From NCBI GenBank assembly GCA_003577165.1, contig QEUM01000001.1, positions 1-64,000 on the forward strand: a stretch of DNA of 64,000 nucleotides, given 5' to 3'. The position numbers and the translations under genes are program-made. The stretch comes from Armatimonadota bacterium. Lineage in GTDB: Bacteria; Armatimonadota; Fimbriimonadia; Fimbriimonadales; ATM1. Positions 43,408 to 52,727 of the stretch are shown here, one piece after another; position 1 is the stretch's first letter; each line of letters opens with the position of its first letter. The notes below the pieces were generated by a model. It saw only the letters and a list, made by a program, of their open reading frames with translations, did no database searches and was not told the origin of the DNA.

Positions 43408-45477
43408 TCAGGCTTCTGCCTCCTCGGCTCTCCGCTTCGCGTACTCCTTCTTCAGCGTCTCCTGTTCGTTCATGGGCAATTCCTCGTACCGGGCGAACCT
43501 CTGCCGGAATCGGCCTCGCCCCTTCGTGATAGAGCGAAGGTCCAGGGCGTACTTCATCATGGTGGCCATGGGAACGTCCGCCTGGATGCGCTGCTTGCCC
43601 GGCGCAATCATCTCCATTCCGAGCGGCCTTCCTCGGCGGTTATTCAGATCGCCCATGACATCGCCCGTGAACTCCTCCGGAACGTCGATTTCGACGTAGA
43701 GGATCGGCTCGAGGATCGTCGGCTGCGCTTGCTCTACGGCGTTCCGGAAGGCGAGGGCACCTGCCTGCTTGAAGGCTTGCTCACTGGAGTCCACGTCGTG
43801 GTAACTGCCGTGGAACACGTTGACTTTGATGTCTACGACGGGGAATCCGGCTACCACGCCTTTCGCCATGGCTTCTTGGATGCCCTTGTCGATTGCGGGC
43901 AGGTAGTTTTTCGGTATCGCTCCACCCACGATCGAGTCCACATATTGATAGCCAGCGCCCCTCTCGAGGCTGCTCAGTTCGATATGGCAGTCGCCGTATT
44001 GTCCGCGGCCGCCGGTTTGCTTCTTGTACTTCCCTTGCGCCTTGGCCGAACCCCGCACCGTTTCGCGGTAGGGGATTCTCGCCTCGACCGTTTCGACGTT
44101 GACGCCGAATTTGTCGCGCAGCTTCTCGATGACCACGTCGAGATGGATGTCGCCCATCCCCTCGATGAGGTCTTGCGACGTTTCTGCGTTTCGCACGTGG
44201 TGGAATGTCGGATCTTCGTCGACGATTCTTTGAAGCGCGCCGCCGATTTTGTCTTCATCGGTCTTTGATTTCGCGACGATCGCGAGGCGATAAATCGGCT
44301 CCGGGTACTCGATCGGCGGGTACTTGCGGGGGTTCTTCGGATCGCAGAGGGTGTCGCCCGTGCGCGTCTTTTGAAGTTTCGAGATCGCCGCAATGTCGCC
44401 GGCCGAAACGGCGGGCGCCTGGAGCTGCTCCTTGCCTCGCGGGAAAAACAGCGAACCGATGCGCTCGTTCTCCTCGGTGCTCATGTTTTTGAGGGGAGAG
44501 TCGGCCTTTAGAGCGCCAGTCATTACTCGCACGTAGTTGATGCGTCCGACGAACGGGTCCGCGGTCGTTTTGAAGACAAACGCTGAAAGCGGCGCCGCTT
44601 CGTCGCACTTCACCTCTTCCCCGCCCCAAACCTTCGGCTTTTCCGCCGGACTCGGGATCAATCCGATGAGGTGGTCGAGCAGCATCGTCACTCCGATGCC
44701 TGTCGAAGCGCTGCCCATCAAAACGGGATACACCTTGCCATGGCTGACGCCAACTTCGAGGCCGTGCTCGATCTCCTGTTCTGTGAGCGACTCGCCGTCG
44801 AGGTATTTCATCATCAGGTCGTCGTCGCCTTCGGCGGCCGCGTCCATCATGCCGTCGCGAGCCTTGCTGGCCTCACCTGCGACATCCGCAGGCGGATCTT
44901 CGGACTTGCCATCCTTGACTCCACCGACGTGCGCCTTCCCGTCGATGAGGTCATAGACACCGCGAAAAGAAGTCTGATGCCCGATTGGAACCTGCACCGG
45001 GACCACGCGTTTACCGTAACGTTGGTCGAGCGCTTTGAGGAGCGCGGTGTGATCCGCGTTGTCGCGCTCCATCTTGTTCACGAAGATGAGCCGCGAAAGG
45101 CCGGATTCCTCCGCGACTTCCCAAGCGTTATCGAAGCCGACGTCGATGTCCGCCTGTGCGGGCGTGACGATGACCATCGCTTCGACGATGCGCGAGACAC
45201 CGTAGAGGTCGCCGATGAAATCGGGGTATCCAGGAATGTCAATCAGGTTGATCTTGTGACCCTTCCATTCGATCGGGATGACGGAAGCATTGAGGCTGAT
45301 CTTCCGACGAATCTCCTGCGGGTCGAAATCGGAGTGAGAGGAGCCTTGGTCGACCGACCCCAAGCGATCGGCCCCCCCGGAGGCGTACAGCATCTGCTCC
45401 ACAAGCGTGGTCTTGCCCGCGCCGCCATGTCCGACGATGGCGACGTTTCGAATCTTGTCTGCGGAATACTGCTGCAC
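43408..45477 (-). CDS. EF-G-like GTPase inserted in the spc operon
   Basis: A 689-aa EF-G paralogue with domains I-V. The G1 motif is GHGGAGKTT (residues 16-24), and the position of the [11 protein letters not shown] motif reads DIPGYPDF, so Tyr84 replaces the catalytic His. G4 is NKMERD, a variant of NKxD. Domain IV keeps GGRGQYGD and [20 protein letters not shown]. This is the FusA2/EF-G-2-like subfamily, whose members are thought to be poor or specialised GTPases and not the main translocase; genuine fusA is also present at 55052-57166. It starts with GTG 17 bp after rplE and is followed by rpsN, a position normally without a gene. Confidence 0.92.
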   Translation of the reverse strand: MQQYSADKIRNVAIVGHGGAGKTTLVEQMLYASGGADRLGSVDQGSSHSDFDPQEIRRKISLNASVIPIEWKGHKINLIDIPGYPDFIGDLYGVSRIVEAMVIVTPAQADIDVGFDNAWEVAEESGLSRLIFVNKMERDNADHTALLKALDQRYGKRVVPVQVPIGHQTSFRGVYDLIDGKAHVGGVKDGKSEDPPADVAGEASKARDGMMDAAAEGDDDLMMKYLDGESLTEQEIEHGLEVGVSHGKVYPVLMGSASTGIGVTMLLDHLIGLIPSPAEKPKVWGGEEVKCDEAAPLSAFVFKTTADPFVGRINYVRVMTGALKADSPLKNMSTEENERIGSLFFPRGKEQLQAPAVSAGDIAAISKLQKTRTGDTLCDPKNPRKYPPIEYPEPIYRLAIVAKSKTDEDKIGGALQRIVDEDPTFHHVRNAETSQDLIEGMGDIHLDVVIEKLRDKFGVNVETVEARIPYRETVRGSAKAQGKYKKQTGGRGQYGDCHIELSSLERGAGYQYVDSIVGGAIPKNYLPAIDKGIQEAMAKGVVAGFPVVDIKVNVFHGSYHDVDSSEQAFKQAGALAFRNAVEQAQPTILEPILYVEIDVPEEFTGDVMGDLNNRRGRPLGMEMIAPGKQRIQADVPMATMMKYALDLRSITKGRGRFRQRFARYEELPMNEQETLKKEYAKRRAEEAEA

Positions 45478-45494
45478 TCGGTTAACCCCTCAAC

Positions 45495-46073
45495 CTATTC
45501 CTTGATCGGCATGCCCATGAGTCGCAGGAACGCCTTGGCTTCCTGGTCGTTGGGCGCGGTAGTGCAAATGACGATGTCCATTCCCCGGATGCGATCAAAC
45601 GTGTCGTAGTTGATCTCCGGAAAGACAAGCTGTTCCTTCAGGCCAAGCGCGTAGTTGCCGCGGCCGTCGAAGGACTTGGAAGGCAGGCCTTGGAAGTCGC
45701 GGAGCCTCGGGAAAACGACCGTGATCAACTTGTCGAGGAAGTGGTACATCCGCTCCCCTCGCAGCGTAACCTTGCAGCCGATCTTGTCGCCTTCGCGCAC
45801 GCGGAAGTTGGAGATGGACTTTGTGGACGTGGTGACGACGGGCTTCTGCCCCGTGACCGCCGTCATGTCGCGGATGGAATTCTCAAGCAGTTTCGCGTCC
45901 TTGAGCGCGCCGCCGACGCCCATGTTGACGACGATCTTTTCAAGGCGCGGGACTTGCATGACGGAGCGGTACCCGAACTCCTTGCGGAGTTCCGGCACGA
46001 CCACCGATTCGTAGTGATCCCTAAGCCTGCTCTTCGGCGGCTTGATTACGGCTGCAGCTTCCTTCTTTGCCAT
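45495..46073 (-). CDS. rplE: 50S ribosomal protein L5
   Basis: A 192-aa L5 with VMQVPRLEKIVVNMGVGGAL, TGQKPVVTTSTKSISNFRVRE and the C-terminal FPEINYDTFDRIRGMDIVI. It binds 5S rRNA and contacts P-site tRNA. The N-terminus is extended by about 12 residues (MAKKEAAAVIKPPK). It follows rplX by 14 bp. Confidence 0.97.
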   Translation of the reverse strand: MAKKEAAAVIKPPKSRLRDHYESVVVPELRKEFGYRSVMQVPRLEKIVVNMGVGGALKDAKLLENSIRDMTAVTGQKPVVTTSTKSISNFRVREGDKIGCKVTLRGERMYHFLDKLITVVFPRLRDFQGLPSKSFDGRGNYALGLKEQLVFPEINYDTFDRIRGMDIVICTTAPNDQEAKAFLRLMGMPIKE

Positions 46074-46087
46074 CTTCGATGTCTCGA

Positions 46088-46465
46088 TTACTTAATGTCG
46101 ACTGTCTCTTTGCTGACTTTGGCGTAGCGAACGATTCGTCCGTCCTCGAGCCGTCTGCCGACTCGCGTTGGCTTATCGGAGTGCGGGTCGATGAGCATCA
46201 CCTTGCTGACGTGGAGCGGTGAGGGTCGCCGGATTCGGTCCCCGGGCTGGTCCGCCTGCCTGGACTTGCGGTGCTTCCACACCGCGTTGAGCGGCACGGC
46301 ATTGCCCTCCTTGTCCTTAGTCAGGCCCTCGAGCACGACCATCTGCTTTTCCGGGATGACGCGAATCACGCGGCCCCTTTGACCTTTGTCCTTGCCGGCG
46401 ATGACGAGGACCGTGTCGCCGGTCCGAATCTTCATCTTGGGAGCGGGCTTGACTGCCTTAATCAT
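46088..46465 (-). CDS. rplX: 50S ribosomal protein L24
   Basis: A 125-aa L24 with the KOW motif (KIRTGDTVLVIAGKDKGQRG) and PLHVSKVMLIDPHSDKPTRV. It is an assembly initiator of the 50S subunit. The start overlaps the rplN stop by one base. It is about 20 residues longer than the minimal form at the C-terminus. Confidence 0.96.
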   Translation of the reverse strand: MIKAVKPAPKMKIRTGDTVLVIAGKDKGQRGRVIRVIPEKQMVVLEGLTKDKEGNAVPLNAVWKHRKSRQADQPGDRIRRPSPLHVSKVMLIDPHSDKPTRVGRRLEDGRIVRYAKVSKETVDIK

Positions 46466-46833
46466 CAGAGCACCTCCGGCGCAAGCGACACGATTTTCAT
46501 GAAATCGCGATCGCGGAGTTCACGGGCGACCGGGCCGAAGATTCGCGTGCCGCGGGGTTCTTTCTGCGGAGTGATAAGCACGCATGCGTTTTCATCGAAC
46601 CGAAGCGTGCTGCCGTCCGCTCGGCGGATCGCCTTCTTCGTTCGGACGATCACCGCACGAACCACATCGCCTTTTTTGACCGGCATGTTCGGAGTGGAAG
46701 ACTTCACCGCACCTACGATGATGTCTCCCACGCCGCCGTAACGCGGCTGAGAACCCTTAAGTACGCGGATGCAGAGCACTTCCCGCGCTCCCGAGTTGTC
46801 CGCTACTTTCAGTCTCGAATACTGCTGAACCAT
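46465..46833 (-). CDS. rplN: 50S ribosomal protein L14
   Basis: A 122-aa L14 starting [20 protein letters not shown], with [23 protein letters not shown] and the C-terminal [20 protein letters not shown]. All typical core segments are present and the length is exact for the family. Confidence 0.98.
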   Translation of the reverse strand: MVQQYSRLKVADNSGAREVLCIRVLKGSQPRYGGVGDIIVGAVKSSTPNMPVKKGDVVRAVIVRTKKAIRRADGSTLRFDENACVLITPQKEPRGTRIFGPVARELRDRDFMKIVSLAPEVL

Positions 46834-46860
46834 ATCTTTGACTCCATGTTGAACCGCGCA

Positions 46861-46878
46861 GCAGCCCCACGCGGCTGC
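46861..46878 (-). other. Intercistronic hairpin between rpsQ and rplN
   Basis: GCAGCC/GGCTGC forms a 6-bp stem in the 53-bp gap between the rpsQ stop and the rplN start, one of the larger gaps in this tight operon. No T-tract follows. It may be an RNA processing or pausing site. Confidence 0.3.
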
Positions 46879-46886
46879 CGAGTCGG

Positions 46887-47153
46887 TTACTTAACCTTTT
46901 CTATGACCCTGCTAACTCTCCAACGCTTCTCTTTGCTCAATGGACGAGTCTCGACGATCTCCACATAGTCGCCGACGTCGCAGCCGATTTCATCGTGCGC
47001 TTTGAAGCGGCGGCTGCGAAGCACCGTCTTGCCGTAAAGCGGATGCTGGACACGTCGCTGCACGCGAACGACCACCGTCTTGTCCATTTTGTTGGACAGG
47101 ACGACTCCGTCACGCACCTTTCGACGATTTCGAACTGTTGATTCCGTCGCCAT
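46887..47153 (-). CDS. rpsQ: 30S ribosomal protein S17
   Basis: An 88-aa OB-fold protein recognised by [39 protein letters not shown] and [20 protein letters not shown]. It overlaps the rpmC stop by one base. Confidence 0.97.
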   Translation of the reverse strand: MATESTVRNRRKVRDGVVLSNKMDKTVVVRVQRRVQHPLYGKTVLRSRRFKAHDEIGCDVGDYVEIVETRPLSKEKRWRVSRVIEKVK

Positions 47154-47359
47154 CAGTTGGCACCTTTCCCTTTCTCAGTCAAGACAGTTTTGATGCGAGC
47201 GATGTTGTGCCGCTGCACCTTCTGGCTTGTCGTGTCTTTGATCTCACGAAAGCCCAGTTGCCGCCGCAGATTGAAGAGGGCTAACTCTTCCTTCTTCAGC
47301 ATCGCTGCAAGTTCGTCAACCGACTTGTTACGCAATTCTTTGGCTTTGAGCTCTTTCAT
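47153..47359 (-). CDS. rpmC: 50S ribosomal protein L29
   Basis: A 68-aa helical L29 with [30 protein letters not shown] and [13 protein letters not shown]. It lies at the tunnel exit next to L23, where nascent-chain factors bind. It starts 3 bp after rplP. Confidence 0.97.
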   Translation of the reverse strand: MKELKAKELRNKSVDELAAMLKKEELALFNLRRQLGFREIKDTTSQKVQRHNIARIKTVLTEKGKGAN

Positions 47360-47362
47360 TGC

Positions 47363-47866
47363 TTACTCCTTCGATTCGCCCCTTTCGGCGACGAATTTAG
47401 GCGGCTTCGCCTCCACCGAGCCCGAGTCCCCAGCAGGGATCTCGGCGTGATCCGGGAAGTCGTGACGCGTGATGAACTTCGCGCGAATTGGGAGTTTGTG
47501 CATCGCAAGCCGCATCGCTTCCTTGGCGGTTTCGATGGAGACGCCCTTCATCTCGAAGAGCACGCGTCCCGGTTTTACGACCGCGACCCAGCCTTCGACC
47601 GAACCCTTGCCGGAGCCCATTCTCGTTTCAGCGGGCTTCTTCGTGTAAGGCTTGTCCGGGAAGATGCGAATCCAGACCTTTCCGCCACGTCGGACGTAGC
47701 GAGTCATCGCGATTCTCGCGGCTTCGATCTGCCGGTTCGTGACCCAGCCAGGCTCAAGCGCTTGAATGCCGAAATCTCCGAAGTCGAGCTTGGTTGCGCC
47801 GGAAGCTGGGCCCTTCATCCGGCCTCGCGAGACCTTTCGGTGTTTGACGCGCTTAGGCATCAACAT
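47363..47866 (-). CDS. rplP: 50S ribosomal protein L16 with C-terminal tail
   Basis: A 167-aa L16, starting [19 protein letters not shown], with the core [20 protein letters not shown] and [20 protein letters not shown]. The usual protein ends after about 140 residues; here a tail of about 27 residues ([20 protein letters not shown] and on) follows. The start lies inside the rpsC 3' end (14-bp overlap). Confidence 0.97.
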   Translation of the reverse strand: MLMPKRVKHRKVSRGRMKGPASGATKLDFGDFGIQALEPGWVTNRQIEAARIAMTRYVRRGGKVWIRIFPDKPYTKKPAETRMGSGKGSVEGWVAVVKPGRVLFEMKGVSIETAKEAMRLAMHKLPIRAKFITRHDFPDHAEIPAGDSGSVEAKPPKFVAERGESKE

Positions 47867-48644
47867 TGGCGCTCACCTCCCCCGTTGTTGCAGTCGTGGG
47901 TTCTGTCGCTGGTTCCGCCGCAGGCGCAGGCGTCTCCGCGCGAGGCGGTCTTGCGCGTTCGCGTCCGCGCTCCTTGCCGGACTCGGCCAGTTGGCCTCGA
48001 TCTGGCAGCACCTCGCCCTTATAAATCCAGACACGGACGCCGATGACGCCGTAGGTCGTTCTCGCCTCCGCGATTCCGTAATCGATGTCGGCTCGAAGGG
48101 TGTGCAGCGGGATCTTGCCGTACTTCTCCGCCTCGGTTCGCGCGATTTCTGCGCCGTTGAGCCGTCCGGACACGATGATCTTGATGCCCCTTCCGTTCAT
48201 ACGGAGGCTTCGCGTGATCGCCTGCCTCATCGCGCGGCGATGCGAGATGCGGCGTTCGAGCTGCTGCGCGATGTTCTCCGCGACGAGTTGCGCATCCAAC
48301 TCGGGTTGTCGGACCTCGCTCACGTTGACGTGGACTCGCACCGCGGGATCCTGTTTTGAGACGAGCCTCTGAATCTTCTCTGTCAGGTCGTCGATGCCTC
48401 GGCCGCCTTTGCCGATGACGGCGCCGGGGCGCGCGGTCAGAAGCGTCACTCGCACTTTGTTCGCAGCCCGCTCAATGTCGACGCGGCTGATATTGCCCAT
48501 CCCCAATTCCTTGCGAATGAGTTTCCGAATTTTGTAATCGCCGAGCAGAAGCGACTTGTAAGTGCGCTTGTCTGCGTACCAGCGGCTATCCGGCTCTCGG
48601 ATCACGCCGAGCCTAAATCCAATCGGATGTACCTTTTGTCCCAT
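47853..48644 (-). CDS. rpsC: 30S ribosomal protein S3 with C-terminal tail
   Basis: A 263-aa S3. The N-terminal [20 protein letters not shown], the KH domain ([19 protein letters not shown]) and the C-terminal [20 protein letters not shown] are all present. After about residue 215 there is an Arg/Glu then Ala/Pro/Thr-rich tail of some 45 residues. S3 helps form the mRNA entry tunnel and helicase. It follows rplV by 5 bp. Confidence 0.97.
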   Translation of the reverse strand: MGQKVHPIGFRLGVIREPDSRWYADKRTYKSLLLGDYKIRKLIRKELGMGNISRVDIERAANKVRVTLLTARPGAVIGKGGRGIDDLTEKIQRLVSKQDPAVRVHVNVSEVRQPELDAQLVAENIAQQLERRISHRRAMRQAITRSLRMNGRGIKIIVSGRLNGAEIARTEAEKYGKIPLHTLRADIDYGIAEARTTYGVIGVRVWIYKGEVLPDRGQLAESGKERGRERARPPRAETPAPAAEPATEPTTATTGEVSANVDA

Positions 48645-48649
48645 GTTTC

Positions 48650-49204
48650 TTATTGCTCCTCGGACTTTTCCCCTTCGGGCTCGGACTCAATCGTTTCCGC
48701 AGGTTCGGCAGCGGATTCCACGGCAGCGTCCGCTGTTTCAGGTTGTTCCGCCGACTGCTCCTGAGGAGCTTCTTCTGCGGCGGCCTTTGCGGCGCGCTCC
48801 TTCTTGGGCTTCGGCGCCTCGAACTTCGGCCTCGGCTTCGGCTTCGCGTTCGACTTCGGCATCGCGAACGGTTCGCCTTCGGTGAGGACGACGGTAATGT
48901 GGCTCGTCCTCTTCAAAATGCGGTTCGCTCGGCCTTGGGCTCGTGCCCGAATTCGCTTCAGCCTCATCCCTTCGTCCACTTGAATGCGGCTAATGACGAG
49001 CGTCTCGGGGCTCAGCGAGTTGTTCTCCATCGCGTTACCGACCGCGCTTCGAAGAACCTTGTGAAGCATCCTCGCTCCCTTGCTCTTGTGATGCTGCAGT
49101 TTGGCGAGCGCGAGCACTGCGTGGTCGCCGCGCACTTCTCGCGCGACCAGTCGCACTTTGCGTGGCTGCACTCTTAGTCCTTTTCCGACTGCTCTAACTT
49201 CCAT
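48650..49204 (-). CDS. rplV: 50S ribosomal protein L22 with long acidic tail
   Basis: A 184-aa L22. The core ([60 protein letters not shown]) ends near residue 113, the normal length. A tail of about 70 residues then runs through a Lys/Pro-rich stretch into an Ala/Glu-rich acidic end. ATG 49204 is the family start; the gene overlaps the upstream exported-protein gene by 11 bp. L22 lines the exit tunnel, so a long C-terminal tail on the ribosome surface may be accessible to other factors (inference). Confidence 0.95.
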   Translation of the reverse strand: MEVRAVGKGLRVQPRKVRLVAREVRGDHAVLALAKLQHHKSKGARMLHKVLRSAVGNAMENNSLSPETLVISRIQVDEGMRLKRIRARAQGRANRILKRTSHITVVLTEGEPFAMPKSNAKPKPRPKFEAPKPKKERAAKAAAEEAPQEQSAEQPETADAAVESAAEPAETIESEPEGEKSEEQ

Positions 49205-49919
49205 TTCGAATTCCCCTATTGGACTCGCTTTGAACTCGCTCCACGACATATTGGATGGCGGTAAGCCTGTCCCCGAAACCGACGTCCACATTCGACAGGG
49301 TGCCTGTCGCCTTAATCGTCTTGGAGTCCGTTGTCCGGACGAGACTGGTTACTGCAAGTTTGCTTGGCTCTGAGCCCTCCGCTGCGAAGACCTCGAGGTT
49401 TGAAACGATGGTGGCGACTCCATCCCGAATCGCTTCCAGCGTTGCCACTCCTTTGACGAGAACCTTGCCCGTCTTCGCATCCTTGTGCGTCACCGGAGAT
49501 GGCGTGCCGACTTTCATTTCTTGCGCTATGGGCGCTGCCAATAGCAGCAAGACCAACCCGCTCAGACGATCACCGGCTTCGCCTTCCGTCTTGGCGGCCA
49601 GCGGGATTCCGAATCGGTTCACGCGAGCCACTTGCTTCATGCCACCCGAGTGCGCGCTGTTGACTTCCTGGCCGTTTAACAAAACCGCGAGAGATTGCAC
49701 TTGCGTCTCAACATCCGCTTCTCCGCCGTCGTACGTCTTGAGAACGGTCTGCCCGACCTGCATCTTCACGCTCGCTTCGCCATTGCTCGAAGTGATGTCC
49801 ATCGCGATCTTGAAGTTCGCCTTTTCGCCCATCTTCCATTGAGGGGCGCAAGTGAACGTTTCCTGCCCTGGCAGGACGGTGCATGCGACGAGTGGGATGG
49901 CGAGCGCGGCTGCGATCAT
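49194..49919 (-). CDS. Exported protein/lipoprotein inserted in S10 operon (second of pair)
   Basis: A 241-aa protein with an N-terminal hydrophobic signal and a lipobox-like PLVAC (Cys13), so it is probably exported and perhaps lipid-anchored. The mature part is predicted to be mostly beta-strand (KMGEKANFKIAMDITSSNGE, GVATLEAIRDGVATIVSNLE). No named domain is certain; the fold recalls DUF6263-like secreted proteins. It resembles the preceding gene's product in length, strand pattern and the C-terminal DSKT-KATGTL versus NSKTGKVVKVEGKM segment, so the two are likely paralogues. It overlaps that gene as ATGA and rplV by 11 bp, so its translation is tied to ribosomal-protein synthesis. Confidence 0.75.
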   Translation of the reverse strand: MIAAALAIPLVACTVLPGQETFTCAPQWKMGEKANFKIAMDITSSNGEASVKMQVGQTVLKTYDGGEADVETQVQSLAVLLNGQEVNSAHSGGMKQVARVNRFGIPLAAKTEGEAGDRLSGLVLLLLAAPIAQEMKVGTPSPVTHKDAKTGKVLVKGVATLEAIRDGVATIVSNLEVFAAEGSEPSKLAVTSLVRTTDSKTIKATGTLSNVDVGFGDRLTAIQYVVERVQSESNRGIRNGS

Positions 49920-50629
49920 TTCTGCCTCACCTTCGCGATGGTGAACGAACCTTCGACTTCGCCCGCGTCGGGATCTTCGGCCGTCATCTTGCCTTCGACT
50001 TTGACGACCTTGCCGGTCTTGCTGTTGACGTAACTCGTGAGTTCGAGGTCTACCGGCGGGTTCTCCTTGTCCTTGAGCGTGAGCGACATCTGGAGTTTCG
50101 CGACGTGCTCTTCGTAGAGGCGGCCCGTTGCGACGAGCGTTCCTTCACCGTCGAGCTTCGCCTCTCCGTCCTTGGCCTCCCACTTCACCTGGAACTCGCC
50201 GCCGAGTTCGAATTCTCCCTTCGGGACAAACCCGCTAATGAGTGCGAGCGACAAGATCTCGTCCTCCTCGGGATTCAATTCGAGCGGCATTCCGTTCTCT
50301 TGGAAGCGGATTGTCTTGGGCTCCGGAAGTTCATCCGTAGGCATGGTCTCCGCGCCGAAAGTCACTTTCTTCTCGGTCACAGCCCATTCCAGGTTCGCAT
50401 GGCCGCCTTCGAGGATTTCCGTGATCTTGAAGTTGTAGGCCCCCGTCTCCGAGAACGCCATGCCTCCGGCGGAGATCTTAAACTCAAACGTGTAAGCCTG
50501 CGATTCGCCTTCCGTGTACACGCGGCCAAGCGTCACCCGCACCTTCGGGGGGGCGTCTTGTCTCTCAGGCGCGTCCGATGCTATCGGCGCGATGCCTGCG
50601 AGAGCCAGTGCTAAGACCGCGGTTTTCAT
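49916..50629 (-). CDS. Exported protein inserted in S10 operon (first of pair)
   Basis: A 237-aa protein with a signal peptide (MKTAVLALALAGIAPIAS) and a mature beta-rich body with many Glu, Lys and Gly residues (YNFKITEILEGGHANLEWAV, FELGGEFQVKWEAKDGEAKL). I do not recognise a named family. The start codon lies directly next to the rpsS stop with no gap, and the stop overlaps the next gene, so it is fully embedded in the S10 operon between rpsS and rplV, where almost all bacteria have no gene. No metal-binding or catalytic motif is evident. It may be an envelope protein whose level follows growth rate (inference). Confidence 0.77.
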   Translation of the reverse strand: MKTAVLALALAGIAPIASDAPERQDAPPKVRVTLGRVYTEGESQAYTFEFKISAGGMAFSETGAYNFKITEILEGGHANLEWAVTEKKVTFGAETMPTDELPEPKTIRFQENGMPLELNPEEDEILSLALISGFVPKGEFELGGEFQVKWEAKDGEAKLDGEGTLVATGRLYEEHVAKLQMSLTLKDKENPPVDLELTSYVNSKTGKVVKVEGKMTAEDPDAGEVEGSFTIAKVRQK

Positions 50630-50914
50630 TTACTTCACCTTGCTCTTGTCTTCCTTGCCGCCGCCGTGGCCGCGGAAAGTTCGAGTTGGGGCGAACTCAC
50701 CCAACTTGTGTCCCACCATGTTTTCCGTCACATAGACCGGCTGGTGCTTTCGTCCGTCGTGTACTGCGAAGGTGTGGCCGATCATCTCCGGGACGATCGT
50801 GCTCCTTCGCGACCATGTGCGAATAATCTGCTTTTCACCGGACGCGTTCAGCCGGAGCACCTTTTTAATGAGGTGGTCGTCGATGAACGGTCCCTTCTTG
50901 ATGCTGCGAGGCAC
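50630..50914 (-). CDS. rpsS: 30S ribosomal protein S19
   Basis: A 94-aa S19 with [40 protein letters not shown] and [18 protein letters not shown]. The start is GTG overlapping the rplB stop by one base (TAGTG). It is followed without a gap by the first exported-protein gene. Confidence 0.97.
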   Translation of the reverse strand: MPRSIKKGPFIDDHLIKKVLRLNASGEKQIIRTWSRRSTIVPEMIGHTFAVHDGRKHQPVYVTENMVGHKLGEFAPTRTFRGHGGGKEDKSKVK

Positions 50915-51744
50915 TACGCTTTCCTCCTTCTCACGATGTAGGCGTCCGTGCGCTTATTGCGTCGCGTTTTGGAGCCGAGCGCCTTGTTGCCCCAGCGGTC
51001 GACCGGGCCCTTCTTGCGTCCCACGGGCGACTTCGCTTCGCCTCCGCCGTGCGGGTGGTCACGCGGGCTCATCGCCACGCCGCGCACGTGCGGCTTACGG
51101 CCCTTCGCGCGCATCTTGCCGGCTTTGCCGAGCCTTTCGTTCTCGTGCTGCTGATTTCCGATCTCGCCCACGGTGGCTCGGCAGTTACCGTGCACCATGC
51201 GCATTTCGCCACTCGGCAGCCGAAGCGTAATCATGCCGGCTTCTTTCGCCATGATCTGCGCCGCCATCCCGGCAGCTCGAGCGATCTGGCCCCCTCGTCC
51301 GGGCTGGATCTCGATGTTGTGAACTCGGGTGCCGAGAGGGATGTTTGCAAGAGGAAGGCAGTTGCCGACTCGGATGTCTGCATCGCTTCCGCTGACAACC
51401 GTATCCCCCACGCCGAGGTCTGCAGGCGCAAGGATGTAGCTCTTCTCCCCGTCCTTATAGTGAAGCAGAGCAATTCGACAGGTCCGGTTGGGGTCGTATT
51501 CGATCGCGGCTACTTTCGCGGGCACGCCATCCTTGTTTCGCTTGAAGTCGATGACACGGTAGGTTCGCTTCGTTCCGCCGCCGCGCCAATGCGCAGTCGT
51601 GCGACCCGTGTTGTTTCGGCCGCCGGCTCTTTTCAGGGAGCGCGTGAGCGACTTCTCGGGCTCGGTCTTCGTTACCTCGGAGTAATCCGACGTAATGAGG
51701 AATCGGCGTCCCGGTGACGTTGGTTTGTATTTCTTAATCGCCAT
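50914..51744 (-). CDS. rplB: 50S ribosomal protein L2
   Basis: A 276-aa L2 with [32 protein letters not shown] and the peptidyl-transferase-proximal [20 protein letters not shown] that includes the functionally important His. Length and ends are normal. It starts 6 bp after rplW. Confidence 0.98.
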   Translation of the reverse strand: MAIKKYKPTSPGRRFLITSDYSEVTKTEPEKSLTRSLKRAGGRNNTGRTTAHWRGGGTKRTYRVIDFKRNKDGVPAKVAAIEYDPNRTCRIALLHYKDGEKSYILAPADLGVGDTVVSGSDADIRVGNCLPLANIPLGTRVHNIEIQPGRGGQIARAAGMAAQIMAKEAGMITLRLPSGEMRMVHGNCRATVGEIGNQQHENERLGKAGKMRAKGRKPHVRGVAMSPRDHPHGGGEAKSPVGRKKGPVDRWGNKALGSKTRRNKRTDAYIVRRRKA

Positions 51745-51750
51745 CGTGCT

Positions 51751-52065
51751 TTAGACTCCAAATCCTTCGAGCGTCTGTCCCTCGGCCAGAGTGATGATCG
51801 CCTTCTTGCGATCCGGTCTCCGGCCCTGAATGCGCCAGTTCGTTCGCTTCGTCTTGCCTCGGACCGAAATGACGTTTACCTTGACGACCTGAATGCGATC
51901 TTTCTCCTTCTTCTTGCCTTCGTTGAAGATCGCTTCGATCGCCTGGGCGATTTCCGTTCGGTTCGCTTTCGGGTTGACCCAAAACGCGTACTTGCCTTCG
52001 GAGCCAAGAATGACGCTCTTCTCCGTAAGCACCGGCATCAGAACGATGTTGTGAGGATCAATCAC
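51751..52065 (-). CDS. rplW: 50S ribosomal protein L23
   Basis: A 104-aa L23 with IVLMPVLTEKSVILGSEGKY, FWVNPKANRTEIAQAIEAIF and GKTKRTNWRIQGRRPDRKKA. Two GTG codons are possible; GTG 52065 is preferred because AGGAGG lies seven bases upstream and it forms a GTGA overlap with rplD, while GTG 52071 is only one base from that site. L23 docks nascent-chain factors at the tunnel exit. Confidence 0.96.
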   Translation of the reverse strand: MIDPHNIVLMPVLTEKSVILGSEGKYAFWVNPKANRTEIAQAIEAIFNEGKKKEKDRIQVVKVNVISVRGKTKRTNWRIQGRRPDRKKAIITLAEGQTLEGFGV

Positions 52066-52727
52066 GCCCACACCTCCTGGATCGCTTTGAGCGCGTCCTC
52101 GGCGATCACGATCTTGTGCGCGACCATCAGGTCTCGCGCGGAGAACCCTTGAGTCTTGACCGGATCGTCGCCGTCCTTGACTGCCGCAGGCGCCGTCCGC
52201 ACCTCAACGTTCGGGAGATTCCTAAAGCTCCTGAACGCGACTTCATCGTAGGCGGGCAGGATGACGAGGATTCGCTTTGCATCGGCCGCTCCGACTTTCG
52301 AAAGCAGTTCGACGGCGGACTTCGTCTTCGGTTCGGAGAACGAGATCTTGTCCACGACGACGATCGCATCGTCGTTCAACTTCGCAGCGAATGCGGATTG
52401 GATCGCGAGGCGTCGTTCCTTGCGATTGACTTTCTTCTCATACGACCTGGGCTGCGGAGCGAAAACGACACCACCGTGCGCGTAGTGCGGCGCTCGGATC
52501 GAGCCCTGTCGGGCGCGGCCCGTTTTCTTCTGGCGATACGGCTTCCTTCCGCCGCCTGAGACTTCTGCTCGGGTCTTGACCTTTTGAGTTCCCTGTCGTC
52601 GGTTCGCCTGTTCTGCGACCACCGCTCTGTGAATGACGGAAAGCTTGCTCACGGTCGAAAGCGCGTCGTTGACCGCGACTTCTCCCTTCTGCTTTCCGCT
52701 GCTGTCGAGGATCTTGAGGCTTGCCAT
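52062..52727 (-). CDS. rplD: 50S ribosomal protein L4
   Basis: A 221-aa L4 with the tunnel-loop region [20 protein letters not shown], then [20 protein letters not shown], and C-terminal [12 protein letters not shown]...[17 protein letters not shown]. In E. coli L4 also represses the S10 operon by binding its leader. It overlaps rplC by one base (TAATG). Confidence 0.97.
   Translation of the reverse strand: MASLKILDSSGKQKGEVAVNDALSTVSKLSVIHRAVVAEQANRRQGTQKVKTRAEVSGGGRKPYRQKKTGRARQGSIRAPHYAHGGVVFAPQPRSYEKKVNRKERRLAIQSAFAAKLNDDAIVVVDKISFSEPKTKSAVELLSKVGAADAKRILVILPAYDEVAFRSFRNLPNVEVRTAPAAVKDGDDPVKTQGFSARDLMVAHKIVIAEDALKAIQEVWA

Noticed and set aside
3018-50553. More than ten G or C homopolymers of 7-8 bases inside genes (for example 4013-4019, 10089-10096, 20200-20207, 32475-32482, 36233-36239, 42404-42410)
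   Set aside because: They look like phase-variation tracts, but a random sequence of this base composition would contain a similar or larger number by a simple estimate. All reading frames are intact, and the tracts encode Gly-Gly or Pro-Pro pairs in housekeeping genes.
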